Assembly: GCA_949361645.1 (NCBI GenBank)
Contig: OX442428.1
Location: 1,068,084-1,132,083, forward strand
Source: Spongilla lacustris
Lineage: Eukaryota; Porifera; Demospongiae; Spongillida; Spongillidae
Length of the DNA stretch: 64,000 nt
Direction of reading: 5' to 3'
Under the pieces are notes generated by a model. That model was not told where the DNA came from. It saw nothing but the letters and a program-made list of their open reading frames with translations, and did no database searches. The translations under genes and the position numbers were made by a program. This document shows, one piece after another, positions 47,610 through 59,214 of this stretch. The number at the start of each line of letters is the position of its first letter. The stretch's first letter is position 1.

Positions 47610-49995
47610 GGAATTACGCTCACTGTGAAAACAGATGGTTCTCACAGCTTGGAAGAAAATATGAGACAGACCTTACTGGCGTGCTACAGGGAGTTCTCAG
47701 ATATTCTCAAGCAGCTAAGCATTTCACATGTGCGTCAGCTTGTCATGTGAGCGTTGCTTGTTGTCATGTGAGCGTTGCATGTTGTCATGAATGTGAGCGT
47801 TGCTTGTTGTCATGTGAGGGTTGCATGTTGTCGTGTGAGCGTTGCTCGTTGTCATGTGAACGTCGCGTATTGTCGTGTGAGCATTGTGTGTTGTTATGTG
47901 AACGTTGCATGTTGTCATGTGAGCATTGTGTGTTGTCATGTGAGCATTGCGTGTTGTCATGTGAGCGTTGCGTGTTGTCATGTGAGCATTGCATGTTGTC
48001 ATGTGAGCTTGCATGTTGTCATGTGAGGGCAGGTGGTTACGTGCTATAACACGCAGGTGTCTGTTGATGGCAGCATGGTGAAGAGCTCAGAACTATTCTC
48101 AGAGGAGCAGTCTCTAGTTGAGCTCAAGGTATGATGTAATGTATAAAGTGCTCCCATGTACATGCTCTGAATAATGCACACCCTAATGCTATCTTATCGC
48201 CTGCACCCAGTTATGGGCTTGTGATAAATTATCTTCTGATTAAAGGGAATTTGTTTGTTTTTATCCATGTGCCACCCTCCCCCTCTTCTTCCTCCCTCCC
48301 CTCTCCTTCCTTCCCCTCTCCTCCCTCCCCTCTCCTTCCTTCCCCTCTCCTCCCTCCCCTCTCCTTCCTTCCCCTCTCCTCCCTCCCCTCTCCTTTCCTC
48401 CTCTTTCTTCCCCTCTTCTCCTCCCTCCCTCCCCCTCTCCTTTCTCCTCCTTCCAACAGGGTAGAAGAGCTATTGCAGTGAAGGCCATTGACCAGAAGTT
48501 GGGAGGAGCCAGAGATGGGCACTATTATGAGAAAAAGGTATAGTGATGACATCATTGGTAACGCTGAGCCACCACCCACCTCCCTTGCTGTTTCCTCTTC
48601 TGCCCCTGTTCTCCTGTTATCCATTTAACCCCTTCATTCACCCTGTAGCTTGCCCTTCTCACAAGGGAAGATGAGATTGAAGCTGACTTTGAGGAGAAGG
48701 TGAGCTACATATAGAGTCCTCAGGCTGTGTAGTACCAAGGTTACCTGAGGTCATGTAGTATGTACCTGAGGTCATGTAGTATGTACCAGAGGCCATGTAG
48801 TATGTACCTGAGGTCATGTAGTATGTACCTGAGGTCATGTAGCTATTAATCCTATATACCCCAATAGTGGAAAGTAAGTACTTTGCATTTTAAAATGCAA
48901 AAAGGAGTGTAGTATGTACCAGAGGTCATGTAGTATGTACCTGAGGTTAGGGTGGATCGGGAATGGTTCCTTCTCTTTCTGCAGGCAAAAGCACCAATCA
49001 CTCCACGCACATTCACAGTCAGGCTTAACACTAGCTTCTTCGACTGTGCCAGGTTGGTAGGGTAGCTCCTGTATGTGATCATCAGTCAATTACCTACACA
49101 AACACACACATACATGCACATGCACACATGTATACATGTCTACACACACATGTATACACGTCTACACACATACATGCACATACACATATGTATACGTGCA
49201 CACACATACATGCACACATACGTACACACACATACATGCACATGTAGATGCTGCGGTCCTCACATTGTTGGTTGCTATGCTCCAACTGGAGAGCACTGCG
49301 AAAGACCCTTGGAGGTGAGTGTGGAGCTGTGCATGTAATCTTTAAAGGAGGCATGTGTGCAGTGGGTGTGTGAGATTGTGTGTGGAGGTTTGGGTATATG
49401 GATGTGAGGAGGTGTGGTTATGGATGTGAGAAGGTGTGGTTATGGATGTGAGGTGGTGTGGTTATGGATGTGAGGAGGTGTGGTTATGGATGTGAGGAGG
49501 TGTGGTTATGGATGTGAGGAGGTGTGGTTATGGCTGTGAGGAGGTGTGGTTATGGATGTGAGGTGGTGTGGTTATGGATGTGAGGAGGTGTGGTTATGGA
49601 TGTGAGGAGGTGTGGTTATGGCTGTGAGGAGGTGTGGTTATGGATGTGAGGTGGTGTGGTTATGGATGTGAGGAGGTGTGGTTATGGATGTGAGGTGTTG
49701 GTATGGATGTGAGGAGTGTGGTTATGGATGTGAGGCAGGGTTGGAGTGATGGGAAATATTCGTTTTGTAAATTTCAGATAGGCCTCAGAAGGGATAGTGG
49801 GTTTGCATCAATCTATGATGAGGCTGGACTGGAGCTGGAGAACTTGGAGATGCTCTTTACCCATGAAGGTATGTGGGAAGGGGGAGGGGAGGGGGTGGTT
49901 TGCTAGTAACAGACCTCCTTCCCTTCAGGTGTTTACATCTTCAAGGCCTACAGTAATGGTCACCCCTACGACACTTCTCAGGTAAATTATATTTC

Positions 49996-50042
<47 letters not shown>

Positions 50043-53000
50043 CACAAATTGTTTCTCTACCATACCTTTATGCCTCCACCCCTCCCCCCTTACCCCTCCC
50101 CCTCCCCCCTTACCCCTTTCTCTTCTCTTCATTTTTCAGGTGTGGCTGTCTTTGTTCAATGCACTGCTAGCAGACCCTAGTCTGGTGCCAGCCATCATTG
50201 TCTGCAAGTCTTACCCAAATGAGAGGACATGGGAGGCTCTGCGACGGTGCGTATGTGTCACATCGGGGCTATGTTCTAATTGTGGCCCATGTCATATCAG
50301 GGCTTAGTTCTAATTGTGGCCCATGTCACATCAGGGCTTAGTTCTAATTGTGGCCCATGTCACATCAGGGCTATGTTCTAATTGTGGCCCATGTCACATC
50401 AGGACTTAGTTCTAATTGTGGCCCATGTCACATCAGGGCTATGTTATAATTGTAGCCCATGTCACATCAGGGCTATGTTATAATTGTAGCCCATGTCACA
50501 TCAGGGCTATGTTCTAATTGTGGCCCATGTCACATCAGGGCTATGTTCTAATTGTGGCCCATGTCACATCAGGGCTTAGTTCTAATTGTGGCCCATGTCA
50601 CATCAGGGCTATGTTCTAATTGTGGCCCATGTCACATCAGGGCTATTTTCTAATTGTGGCCCATGTCACATCAGGGCTATGTTCTAACTGTGGCCCATGT
50701 TACATCAGGGCTATGTTCTAATTGTAGCCCATGTCACATCAGGGCTTAGTTCTAATTGTGGCCCATGTCACATCAGGGCTATGTTCTAATTGTGGCCCAT
50801 GTCACATCAGGGCTATGTTCTAATTGTGGCCCATGTCACATCAGGACTTAGTTCTAACTGTGGCCCATGTTACATGAGGGCTATGTTCTAATTGTAGCCC
50901 ATGTCACATCAGGGCTATGTTCTAACTGTGGCCCATGTCACATCAGGGCTTAGTTCTAACTGTGGCCCATGTTACATGAGGGCTATGTTCTAATTGTAGC
51001 CCATGTCACATCAGGGCTATGTTCTAACTGTGGCCCATGTTACATCAGGGCTTAGTTCTAATTGTGGCCCATGTCACACCAGGTATCTGTCTCCTGAGGT
51101 CACAGGCAGTATTCTGACTTGTCGCCATGACTTCTCATCGGAATGGCGGAGCTATTACGACCACAGGTAAGAGAGGTTGATGGAGGCAAGTGGAATATGG
51201 TTTGATAGATGTGTAGGAGGATGACTCCAGTGTATTTTTAAAAAAGCAAACCTTTGTTATGGTTTGAGACTTATAGTTTTAAACTCCTTATGGAGCTAAC
51301 TTTTATTAACCCCTTCAGACCTGAAAAGGTTCGCATTGGTACTGACATGATTCTCCATCCTGGTTTCACGATGGGAAGCAAACCTACCTTGATGCGACAG
51401 AGGTCCAAATTGACCACAGTGAGTGTGGGGGAAGGGAGGGGGGAGAGGGCATGAGTGTCTTGTACGCGGGTGCCATTTATGCCTTCCTTACCATATTAAC
51501 CAAAGGACCTGGCTGGTATGATCTTTGAGAGCGTTTTCCAAGAGCTACTTGAAGACAACGCAATGAACCAATTCAGGTATTTGTTGGACCTCATGGCAGG
51601 CATTCCATCACGACTAGCCCCACCCCTCACTTCAAGTGTAGCCACACCCCTCACTCCTGATGTATTGAGATGTTGAGTTTACTTTAGTTGACACTAGGTG
51701 CACTTTGGTTGACGCTAGGCGCACTTTGACATTAGGTGCACTTTGGTTGACACTAGGTGCACTTTGGTTGACACTAGGTGCACTTTGGTTGACACTAGGT
51801 GCACTTTGGTTGACACTAGGTGCACTTTGGTTGACACTAGGTGCACTTTGGTTGACACTCGTTGCACTTTGGTTGACACTAGGTGCACTTTGGTTGACAC
51901 TAGGTACACTTTGGTTGACACTAGGTGCACTTTGGTCGATGCTAGGTGCACTTTGGTTGACACTAGGTGCACTTTGGTTGACACTAGGTGCACTGGTTGA
52001 CGCTAGGTGCACTTTGGTTGACGCTAGGTGCACTTTGGTTGACGCTAGGTGCACTGGTTGACGCTAGGTGCACTTTGGTTGACGCTAGGTGCACTTTGGT
52101 TGACGCTAGGTGCACTTTGGTTGACACTAGGTGCACTTTGGTTGACACTAGGTGCACTTTGGTTGACACTAGGTGCACTTTGGTTGACACTAGGTGCACT
52201 TTGGTTGACACTAGGTGCACTTTGGTTGACACTAGGTGCACTTTGGTTGACACTAGGTGCACTTTGGTTGACACTAGGTACACTTTGGTTGACACTAGGT
52301 GCACTGGTCGATGCTAGGTGCACTTTGGTTGACACTAGGTGCACTTTGGTTGACACTAGGTGCACTTTGGTTGACACTAGGTGCACTTTGGTTGACACTA
52401 GGTGCACTTTGGTTGACACTAGGTGCACTTTGGTTGACACTAGGTGCACTTTGGTTGACACTAGGTGCACTTTGGTTGACACTAGGTGCACTTTGGTTGA
52501 CACTAGGTGCACTTTGGTTGACACTAGGTCACTTTGGTTGACACTAGGTGCACTTTGGTTGACACTAGGTGCACTTTGGTTGACACTAGGTGCACTTTGG
52601 TTGACACTAGGTGCACTTTGGTTGACACTAGGTGCACTTTGGTTGACACTAGGTGCACTTTGGTTGACACTAGGTACACTTTGGTCGACACTAGGTGCAC
52701 TTTGGTCGACACTAGGTGCACTTTGGTTGACGCTAGGTGCACTTTGGTTGACGCTAGGTGCACTTTGGTTGACACTAGGTGCACTTTGGTTGACACTAGG
52801 TGCACTTTGGTTGACACTAGGTGCACTTTGGTTGACACTAGGTGCACTGGTTGACACTAGGTGCACTTTGGTTGACACTAGGTGCACTTTGGTTGATGTT
52901 AGGTGCACTTTGGTTGACACTAGGTGCACTTTGGTTGACACTAGGTGCACTGGTTGACACTAGGTGCACTTTGGTTGACACTAGGTGCACTTTGGTTGAT

Positions 53001-55296
53001 GTTAGGTGCACTTTGGTTGACACTAGGTGCACTTTGGTTGACACTAGGTGCACTTTGGTTGACACTAGGTACACTTTGGTTGACACTAGGTGCACTTTGG
53101 TCGATGCTAGGTGCACTTTGGTTGACACTAGGTGCACTTTGGTTGACACTAGGTGCACTGGTTGACGCTAGGTGCACTTTGGTTGACACTAGGTGCACTT
53201 TGGTTGACACTAGGTGCACTTTGGTTGACACTAGGTGCACTTTGGTTGACACTAGGTGCACTGGTTGACGCTAGGTGCACTTTGGTTGACACTAGGTGCA
53301 CTTTGGTTGACACTAGGTGCACTTTGGTCGATGCTAGGTGCACTTTGGTTGACACTAGGTGCACTTTGGTTGACACTAGGTGCACTGGTTGACGCTAGGT
53401 GCACTTTGGTTGACACTAGGTGCACTTTGGTTGACACTAGGTGCACTTTGGTTGACACTAGGTGCACTTTGGTTGACACTAGGTGCACTTTGGTTGACAC
53501 TAGGTGCACTGGTTGACGCTAGGTGCACTTTGGTTGACACTAGGTGCTTTTTGGTTGACACTAGGTGCACTTTGGTTGACACTAGGTGCACTTTGGTTGA
53601 CACTAGGTGCACTTTGGTTGACACTAGGTACACTTTGGTTGACACTAGGTGCACTTTGGCTGACACTAGGTGCACTTTGGTTGATGCTAGGTGCACTTTG
53701 GTTGATGCTAGGTGCACTTTGGTTGACACTAGGTGCACTTTGGTTGACACTAGGTGCACTTTGGTTGACACTAGGTGCACAATAGGATCAAACTCCAGCA
53801 CCCTATCCATCATTCCACACCATCTATGCATTGTGTAGGTTCCTGGGCAAGCTGGTATCGCAGTACATAAGTGTGTACATCCAAGATGGTGTCAGGAAGA
53901 TCCAAATCATTGATGAGGGTTTTGATTATGGGAGGTGGAAGAAGAGAAAACAAGTGAGTGGGCGTGTGTGGTGTGCAGTATGGGCATACAGGCACCACCA
54001 TACCTTAGTCCCCCAGTCACACATATCTCCTTCACACCCTCATCACCTCACACTTAAGGTCGCTTGATAATGGATGTTGCCATGGCATCTGCACAGAAAT
54101 ACTTTCATGATATGTTCTGAAGTAGCGAATTTCTGCTTGGGTCATTTCAACACATGTACATCTTAATGCTGTCTGAATGCTCCCTTGGTATACTATATGC
54201 GCTCTGATCGTGATTCCCATTACGCTTGACATAGTTATAGTTTGCCTAAAAGGGGGGTAGTCAACAGCCGGCCAGTTGGGTGTGCATAAGGATGCTGACC
54301 CCCTACCCTGAGCCTGACTGGAACCAAGGGGAAACACTGGTCCCCATTAGGTCAGCCCCACCCCTTGACGCTGGTCAAGGTAAGGTGGTTAGGTCAGGGT
54401 AGAAGCCGAAGGGTGCCACCTACCATTGATGTGCAAGTAAGAACACAGCAAACATGTGTACAAGTACAGTCAATGCACAGGTGGAGTGGTGGGTGGGTAA
54501 ACAATACAGCTGGCAGCCTTAGCTTTGGGCTGAGTGATTGCTGCCCACCCTACCATCCTTTATATGCATGTGTGACCTGGTACCATATCAGGTGTCAATA
54601 TCTTTGGGGACAGTGTGTTAGATTGGATGAGGGGATTAGTTGAATGTAAGTGAGACTTTAAGGTTTTAGTTTTGAATGGAGGCGAGGCTTTCCCAAGGCT
54701 CAGGGTTGAATGGAAGAGAGGGTTTCCCAGGGGGTACAACCCTGGGGATTTTATCATATTGCTCGCATACCCCCAAAACATTAAACCAAGTTTAGTACCT
54801 AAACCAACACTGTAACTCACACATACACACACATGTAAACACATACTCTCCACATACACATACACATACCCACCCACACACACCCTCTACAAAAATATCA
54901 GGATGATGGTGTGTGATATGGTTTGGGGTGGAGGTTGGTCCATATATGGTGTGGGGTGGAGGGTAGTCCATATATGGTGTGGGGTGGAGGGTAGTCCATA
55001 TATGGTGTGGGGTCGTATGGGGATAATATCACAAGTAGTGGAGCAATACATAACTAACCACTCAAGTGGAAATAATCAATTAGCTTACATCAATAACTGT
55101 GTCCATTTTTAGCCCCTCCCACCCACCCTGCTAGCGAAGGGTGACCCTCCCTCCAAGGAGGAGATTGTCAGCCATATTGTTAGGAGGGTGGATGAGGGTG
55201 TGATGAGGTGGTGTGCTGAGGTGGACCTAAAGCAGCTCTGTGTGGACAGCCACAAGCAGCTGATGGAAATGAAGGTGGGTGTGTCCAAGGACACAT

Positions 55297-55328
<32 letters not shown>

Positions 55329-57953
55329 CAGTGCAGTTTACAATCCATGGTGAATGTCACAGTTCATGTTCAGACACTGAATTGGTAGTTAAAGGTCACT
55401 TTCAATAGGAAGAGGCAACATGTTTATTTGTGTGGTCCATAACACTTCTATTTTATCTGTAATTTATAGGACACTGGCTCTATTTAGTGCCACCTCATCA
55501 GGGCACACACCCTTTGTCCCAAAAATGTTTTCATGTCCTATGTAAGCTACATGTAGGTATACGACATAAATACTCAACGTGACATTGATAATGATAATAG
55601 CAGGCAACGCAAGGGGGTGGGTTAATAGATCACGTGTCCTTTCCAACCTAAAATCATGTGTCCTTCCCAAACCCTTAGGCTTTCTTGGAAAAGGTGACTG
55701 ACAGGAATGAAGATGCAGTTCTGAAGGCAAAGGTATGTGTGGTGTGCCTAGGCCAAGGTGGTGTGCCTAGGCCAAGGTGGTGTGCCTAGGCCAAGGTGGT
55801 GTGCCTAGGCCAAGGTGGTGTGCCTAGGCCAAGGTGGTGTGCCTAGGCCAAGGTGGTGTGCCTAGGCCAAGGTGGTGTGCCTAGGCCAAGGTGGTGTGCC
55901 TAGGCCAAGGTGGTGTGCCTAGGCCAAGGTGGTGTGCCTAGGCCAAGGTGGTGTGCCTAGGCCAAGGTGGTGTGCCTAGGCCAAGGTGGTGTGCCTAGGC
56001 CAAGGTGGTGTGCCTAGGTCAAGGTGGTGTGCCTAGGCCAAGGTGGTGTGCCTAGGCCAAGGTGGTGTGCCTAGGCCAAGGTGGTGTGCCTAGGCCAAGG
56101 TGGTGTGCCCAGGCCAAGATGGTGTGCCCAGGCCAAGGTGGTGTGCCTAGGTCAAGGTGGTGTGCCTAGGCCAAGGTGGTGTGCCTAGGCCAAGGTGGTG
56201 TGCCTAGGCTAAGGTGGTGTGCCTAGGCCAAGGTGGTGTGCATGTTGATAGCTAGGTCAAGGTGGTGTGTATGTGGTATGTATGTTGATAGCTAGGTCAA
56301 GGTGTGCATGTTGATAGCTAGGTCAAGATGGTATGTATGTTGATAGCTAGGTCAAGGTGGTGTGCATGTTGATAGCTAGGTCAAGGTGTGCATGCTGATA
56401 GCTAGGTCAAGGTGGTATGCATGTTGATAGCTAGGTCAAGATGGTGTGCATGTTGATAGCTAGGTCAAGGTGGTGTGCATGTTGATAGCTAGGTCAAGGT
56501 GGTGTGCATGTTGATAGCTAGGCTGAGCACGCTGCAGGACCTTATCAGAATGCCCTTTGTAAAAGCTGAAATCTCTGAGGTCAGTTTTGGAGGAGTGTGT
56601 GCACATAGTTCCTGTGGGGGCGCTCCCTGAAGCCTTGCAGGAAGAGGTGATGCACTGGGTGTTCAGGAATGAGGATAGGTGAGGGAGGGAGGGAGGGAGG
56701 GAGGGAGGGAGGGAGGGAGGGAGGGAGGGAGGGAGGGAGGGAGGGAGGGAGGGAGGGAGGAGGGAGGGAGGGAGGGAGGAGGGAGGGAGGGAGGGATGGG
56801 AGGATAGGGAAGTAGTGGATGGAGAGGGAAAATTTAAGTAAGGAAGGGGAGAAGGGTCAGACATTAGACAAGGGAAGGCATTGTAGAGAGGCACAGTAAT
56901 TAGAATGTCTCTGTGACCAAAGGGTGTGGCGACACAGAGGAGGGAGAGATGGCCACGAAACCCTTCAACAGTTCATGAGTTTCTTGGGACGAGAGGAATC
57001 AGCAAAGGACGGAGGTGAGTAAGAGGGGAGGGAAGAGGGATAGAGAGGGAGGAGGATGGGGAGGGAGGATGGGGAGGAGGGAGGAGGATGAGGAGAGGAA
57101 AGAAGGGTGTTGTACTGGTGTTTCTGGAATAGATATAGTGTGCTAGCAATACATGCAGATACATGTATGACATTTCATTCTTGCAGACATTGTTCAGTTC
57201 CATAGAGCAGCTTACCCAGGTTTGGGCGTGTTCTGTGTTCCTCACACATTGGACCACACCCTAAACCACAAAACAGCTTATCAGGTGACAAATTTTAATT
57301 TCTCACTGTAGGTGACTTTTTAAAAACCCTCTATCCTTCACTTTTACCACAAAGGTCCATCAACTGGTGGGGTATGCTGTAGGAGAGATGGTTGCATCTA
57401 GTGGTGATGGGGAGGAGGACGCTGGAGAGAGGTGGAGACCACAGGGAGTGGACTGCTATGAAGTGGTTACGGCCTGGGTCCATCCAAAGTGAGTTCCAAG
57501 CCTATTCCCCAGTTTGCTGTAATTACTTCCCCCTCCCCCTCCCTCTTTTTTCTCCCTCACAACCATTAGTTATAGGGGACTGAACCTGGCTGTGCAGATG
57601 TACTTAGAGGTTGCCAGGGATGGTGAGGACTGGGGACTGGGGAGTTTGGTTGTGGATTTTTCTATGTGCATGCTTGGACTCACATGATTGACCTGTCTGT
57701 ATGTGTGTGTGTGTATGTGTGTGTGTGTGTGTACGTGTATGTGTGTGTGTGTCTGTATGTGTGTGTGTATGTGTGTGTGTACGTGTATGTGTGTCTGTGT
57801 GTCTGTATATGTGCGTTTGTGTTGTGTGTGTATATATGTGTGTGTGTCTGTATGTGTGTGTATGTGTGTACATGTGTATGTGTGTACATGTATGTGTGTG
57901 TGTGTGTCTGTATGTGTGTGTTTGTGTTGTGTGTGTATACATGTATGTGTGTC

Positions 57954-57998
<45 letters not shown>

Positions 57999-58630
57999 GT
58001 GTGTGTGTGTCCCACAGCTCCTGGCAATCTTGTGATGTGTGACATGTTGGTTGGTAGTGTTGAAAGGATTGTGGGGAGCAACTGGTTGCTGTGGTTACTG
58101 GATAGGACCAGGCTGATGAGGCTGGTGGTAAGGTGGAGGCAGCCATCATACCTGGTCGTTACTCAGGTAAGAGGTGGCACATTGCAGCTTCATAAATGAA
58201 AGTAATTATTACCTAGCCTCTCCCCCTTTTGAGATTAATGCTACTTAACCACTTCAATAACCCTTTAAAATGCTATTTAACCCCTTGAATAACCCTTTTA
58301 AATGCAGTGATGCAATTTAACCCCTTGAATACCTTTAAAATGCATTGATGCTATTTAACAACCCTTTAATGCCATTTAACCCCTTGAATAACCCTTTAAC
58401 CCTTAAGGTGTCCATTTGATCTCTTTTGTTGTTGTTGTCAGAGTGGTGAGACAGAGCAGTTTGAGCAGGTGGTGTTAGGTGTGAGGCCGCTGAGGGTGGC
58501 ACTTAGAGCGTACCGAGCCGCCAGCTGGATGAGAGCACACCCTGTGGGTGTGGCGTCAGCGGTGGTGGTAGGATTGGCTGCAGTCATCCCCCTGTGCGCG
58601 GTGCTTCTCCACCGTGTTCTAGCAGCATAG
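47610..58630 (+). CDS. Unidentified multi-exon gene segment with acetyltransferase-like C-terminal region and terminal membrane helix
   Basis: Exons: 47610-47729, 48057-48128, 48460-48537, 48649-48699, 48985-49052, 49248-49314, 49778-49868, 49929-49981, 50140-50246, 51083-51166, 51319-51418, 51506-51576, 53839-53953, 55113-55274, 55679-55732, about 56522-56678 (frame disturbed), then exons near 56.92-57.0, 57.19-57.29, 57.36-57.49, 57.57-57.63, 58.02-58.17 and 58.44-58.63 (TAG). Phases agree up to 55,732. The family was not recognised. Near the end VGYAVGEMVA followed by VVTAWVHPNYRGLNLAVQMY resembles the strand 4 / motif A turn of GNAT acyltransferases (inference only). The last exon encodes a hydrophobic helix (VASAVVVGLAAVIPLCAVLL) directly before the stop, as in a tail-anchored protein. 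The frame at 47,610 continues in phase from the exon ending at 47,533, so this may be the 3' half of that gene, or two genes may be fused in my model. Confidence 0.6.
47735..48035 (+). repeat. 21-bp minisatellite starting at a splice donor
   Basis: About 14 copies of GAGCGTTGCATGTTGTCATG plus T. Starts within about 20 bp of the donor at 47,730 and stops about 20 bp before the acceptor at 48,056, so it fills the intron. Confidence 0.93.
48740..48950 (+). repeat. 21-bp tandem repeat in an intron
   Basis: Several copies of ACCTGAGGTCATGTAGTATG plus T, interrupted near 48,845-48,905. Confidence 0.85.
49385..49735 (+). repeat. 22-bp tandem repeat in an intron
   Basis: About 15 copies of GGATGTGAGGAGGTGTGGTT plus AT. 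Each contains GAGGTGTGG, a weak donor look-alike. Confidence 0.93.
50247..51082 (+). repeat. 34-bp minisatellite filling an intron from donor to acceptor
   Basis: About 24 copies of GCCCATGTCACATCAGGGCT plus ATGTTCTAATTGTG. The first unit starts a few bases after the donor at 50,247. The last unit (CCCATGTCACACCAG|GTATC) contains the functional acceptor, so every unit carries a copy of an acceptor-like CACATCAG|G. Confidence 0.92.
51665..53780 (+). repeat. 21-bp minisatellite, about 100 copies, largest array of the window
   Basis: Unit TTTGGTTGACACTAGGTGCA plus C, with scattered variants (GACGCTAGG, GATGCTAGG, GGTCGAC, and deletions of TTT giving GCACTGGTTG). The TTT-less units recur about every 100-120 bp in the second half, a higher-order pattern. 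Stop-free in several frames on both strands because 21 is a multiple of 3; these frames are artefacts. It occupies the intron between 51,577 and 53,838. Confidence 0.97.
54230..54610. repeat. Diverged dispersed repeat, copy 2 (see 45,380)
   Basis: Contains ATAGTTTGCC with a G-run, GTAGAAGCCGAAGGGTG and TATATGCATGTGTGACCTGG, collinear with the copy at 45.4 kb. It lies in the intron between 53,953 and 55,113. Confidence 0.45.
55733..56250 (+). repeat. 19-bp minisatellite starting at a splice donor
   Basis: About 26 copies of GGTGGTGTGCCTAGGCCAA beginning directly after the donor AAG|gtatgt. Each unit contains CCTAG|GCCAAG|GTGGTG, that is, an acceptor-like and a donor-like motif six bases apart. 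Confidence 0.95.
56255..56521 (+). repeat. 29-bp minisatellite ending in a splice acceptor
   Basis: About nine copies of GCATGTTGATAGCTAGGTCA plus AGGTGGTGT. The putative acceptor of the next exon (GATAGCTAG|GCTGAG) lies in the last unit. Confidence 0.9.
56682..56800 (+). repeat. (GGGA)n microsatellite at a donor
   Basis: Begins right after the donor at 56,679 (AG|gtgagg). Similar GGGA runs follow the donor at 39,807. Confidence 0.93.
57700..58010 (+). repeat. GT-rich microsatellite with TATG/CTGT variants
   Basis: About 310 bp in the intron before the exon starting about 58,018. Composite of GTGTGT with TATGTG and CTGTGT. Confidence 0.93.
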
Positions 58631-59214
58631 CAGATCCAGATTAAATACTTCTGATTTTCAATTTCATTTTTAAATTGTACCTTCATCTGTAGTTTTGTGA
58701 ACATATCCAGCGGAAACTTTATACTTTGGTATGGTGAAAAGCATTTTTATAACACTGAATCACCTGTAGCCGTGTGATATGCAATGCAATTTATGAAACT
58801 GGCAAGAGCTGTTCGTGCACGTGACTTAGTGGGCACAGAGGTACCATACACGATAATACTTTCCTACAGGTCTAAATTTCATAATTTGTGTACACCAAGA
58901 TAGCGGGAACATCGGTACTGAAAGCCAATAACCCACGAGCCATGTGTCAAACGAAAGACCTCTATCATTACTATAGTACACACCTCAACGTACTAGTACT
59001 ACATATAGTACCGTGTAATTAAGGAGGCTGCGTGATTTATCGATAACGTACTGAATAAACGAGGTGTCATGTATGTATGTTTTAATAATTATGACTTTTT
59101 AATTACGTAGGCTTAAGTGCGAGTGCTTATCAACAAGTCACTTTGATGACATCGATGTCAATTGCCTGAGATCAGAAGGGGTTGGTTCGTTCGTTTGTTT
59201 AAATTTGATTCACC
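58631..59214. other. Intergenic, upstream of TRIM-NHL 4
   Basis: No gene seen. Should contain the 3' UTR of the preceding gene and the TRIM-NHL 4 promoter. Confidence 0.45.

Noticed and set aside
51632..53838. Many long frames on both strands rich in VSTKVHL or TLGALWL
   Set aside because: Artefacts of a 21-bp tandem repeat without stop codons.
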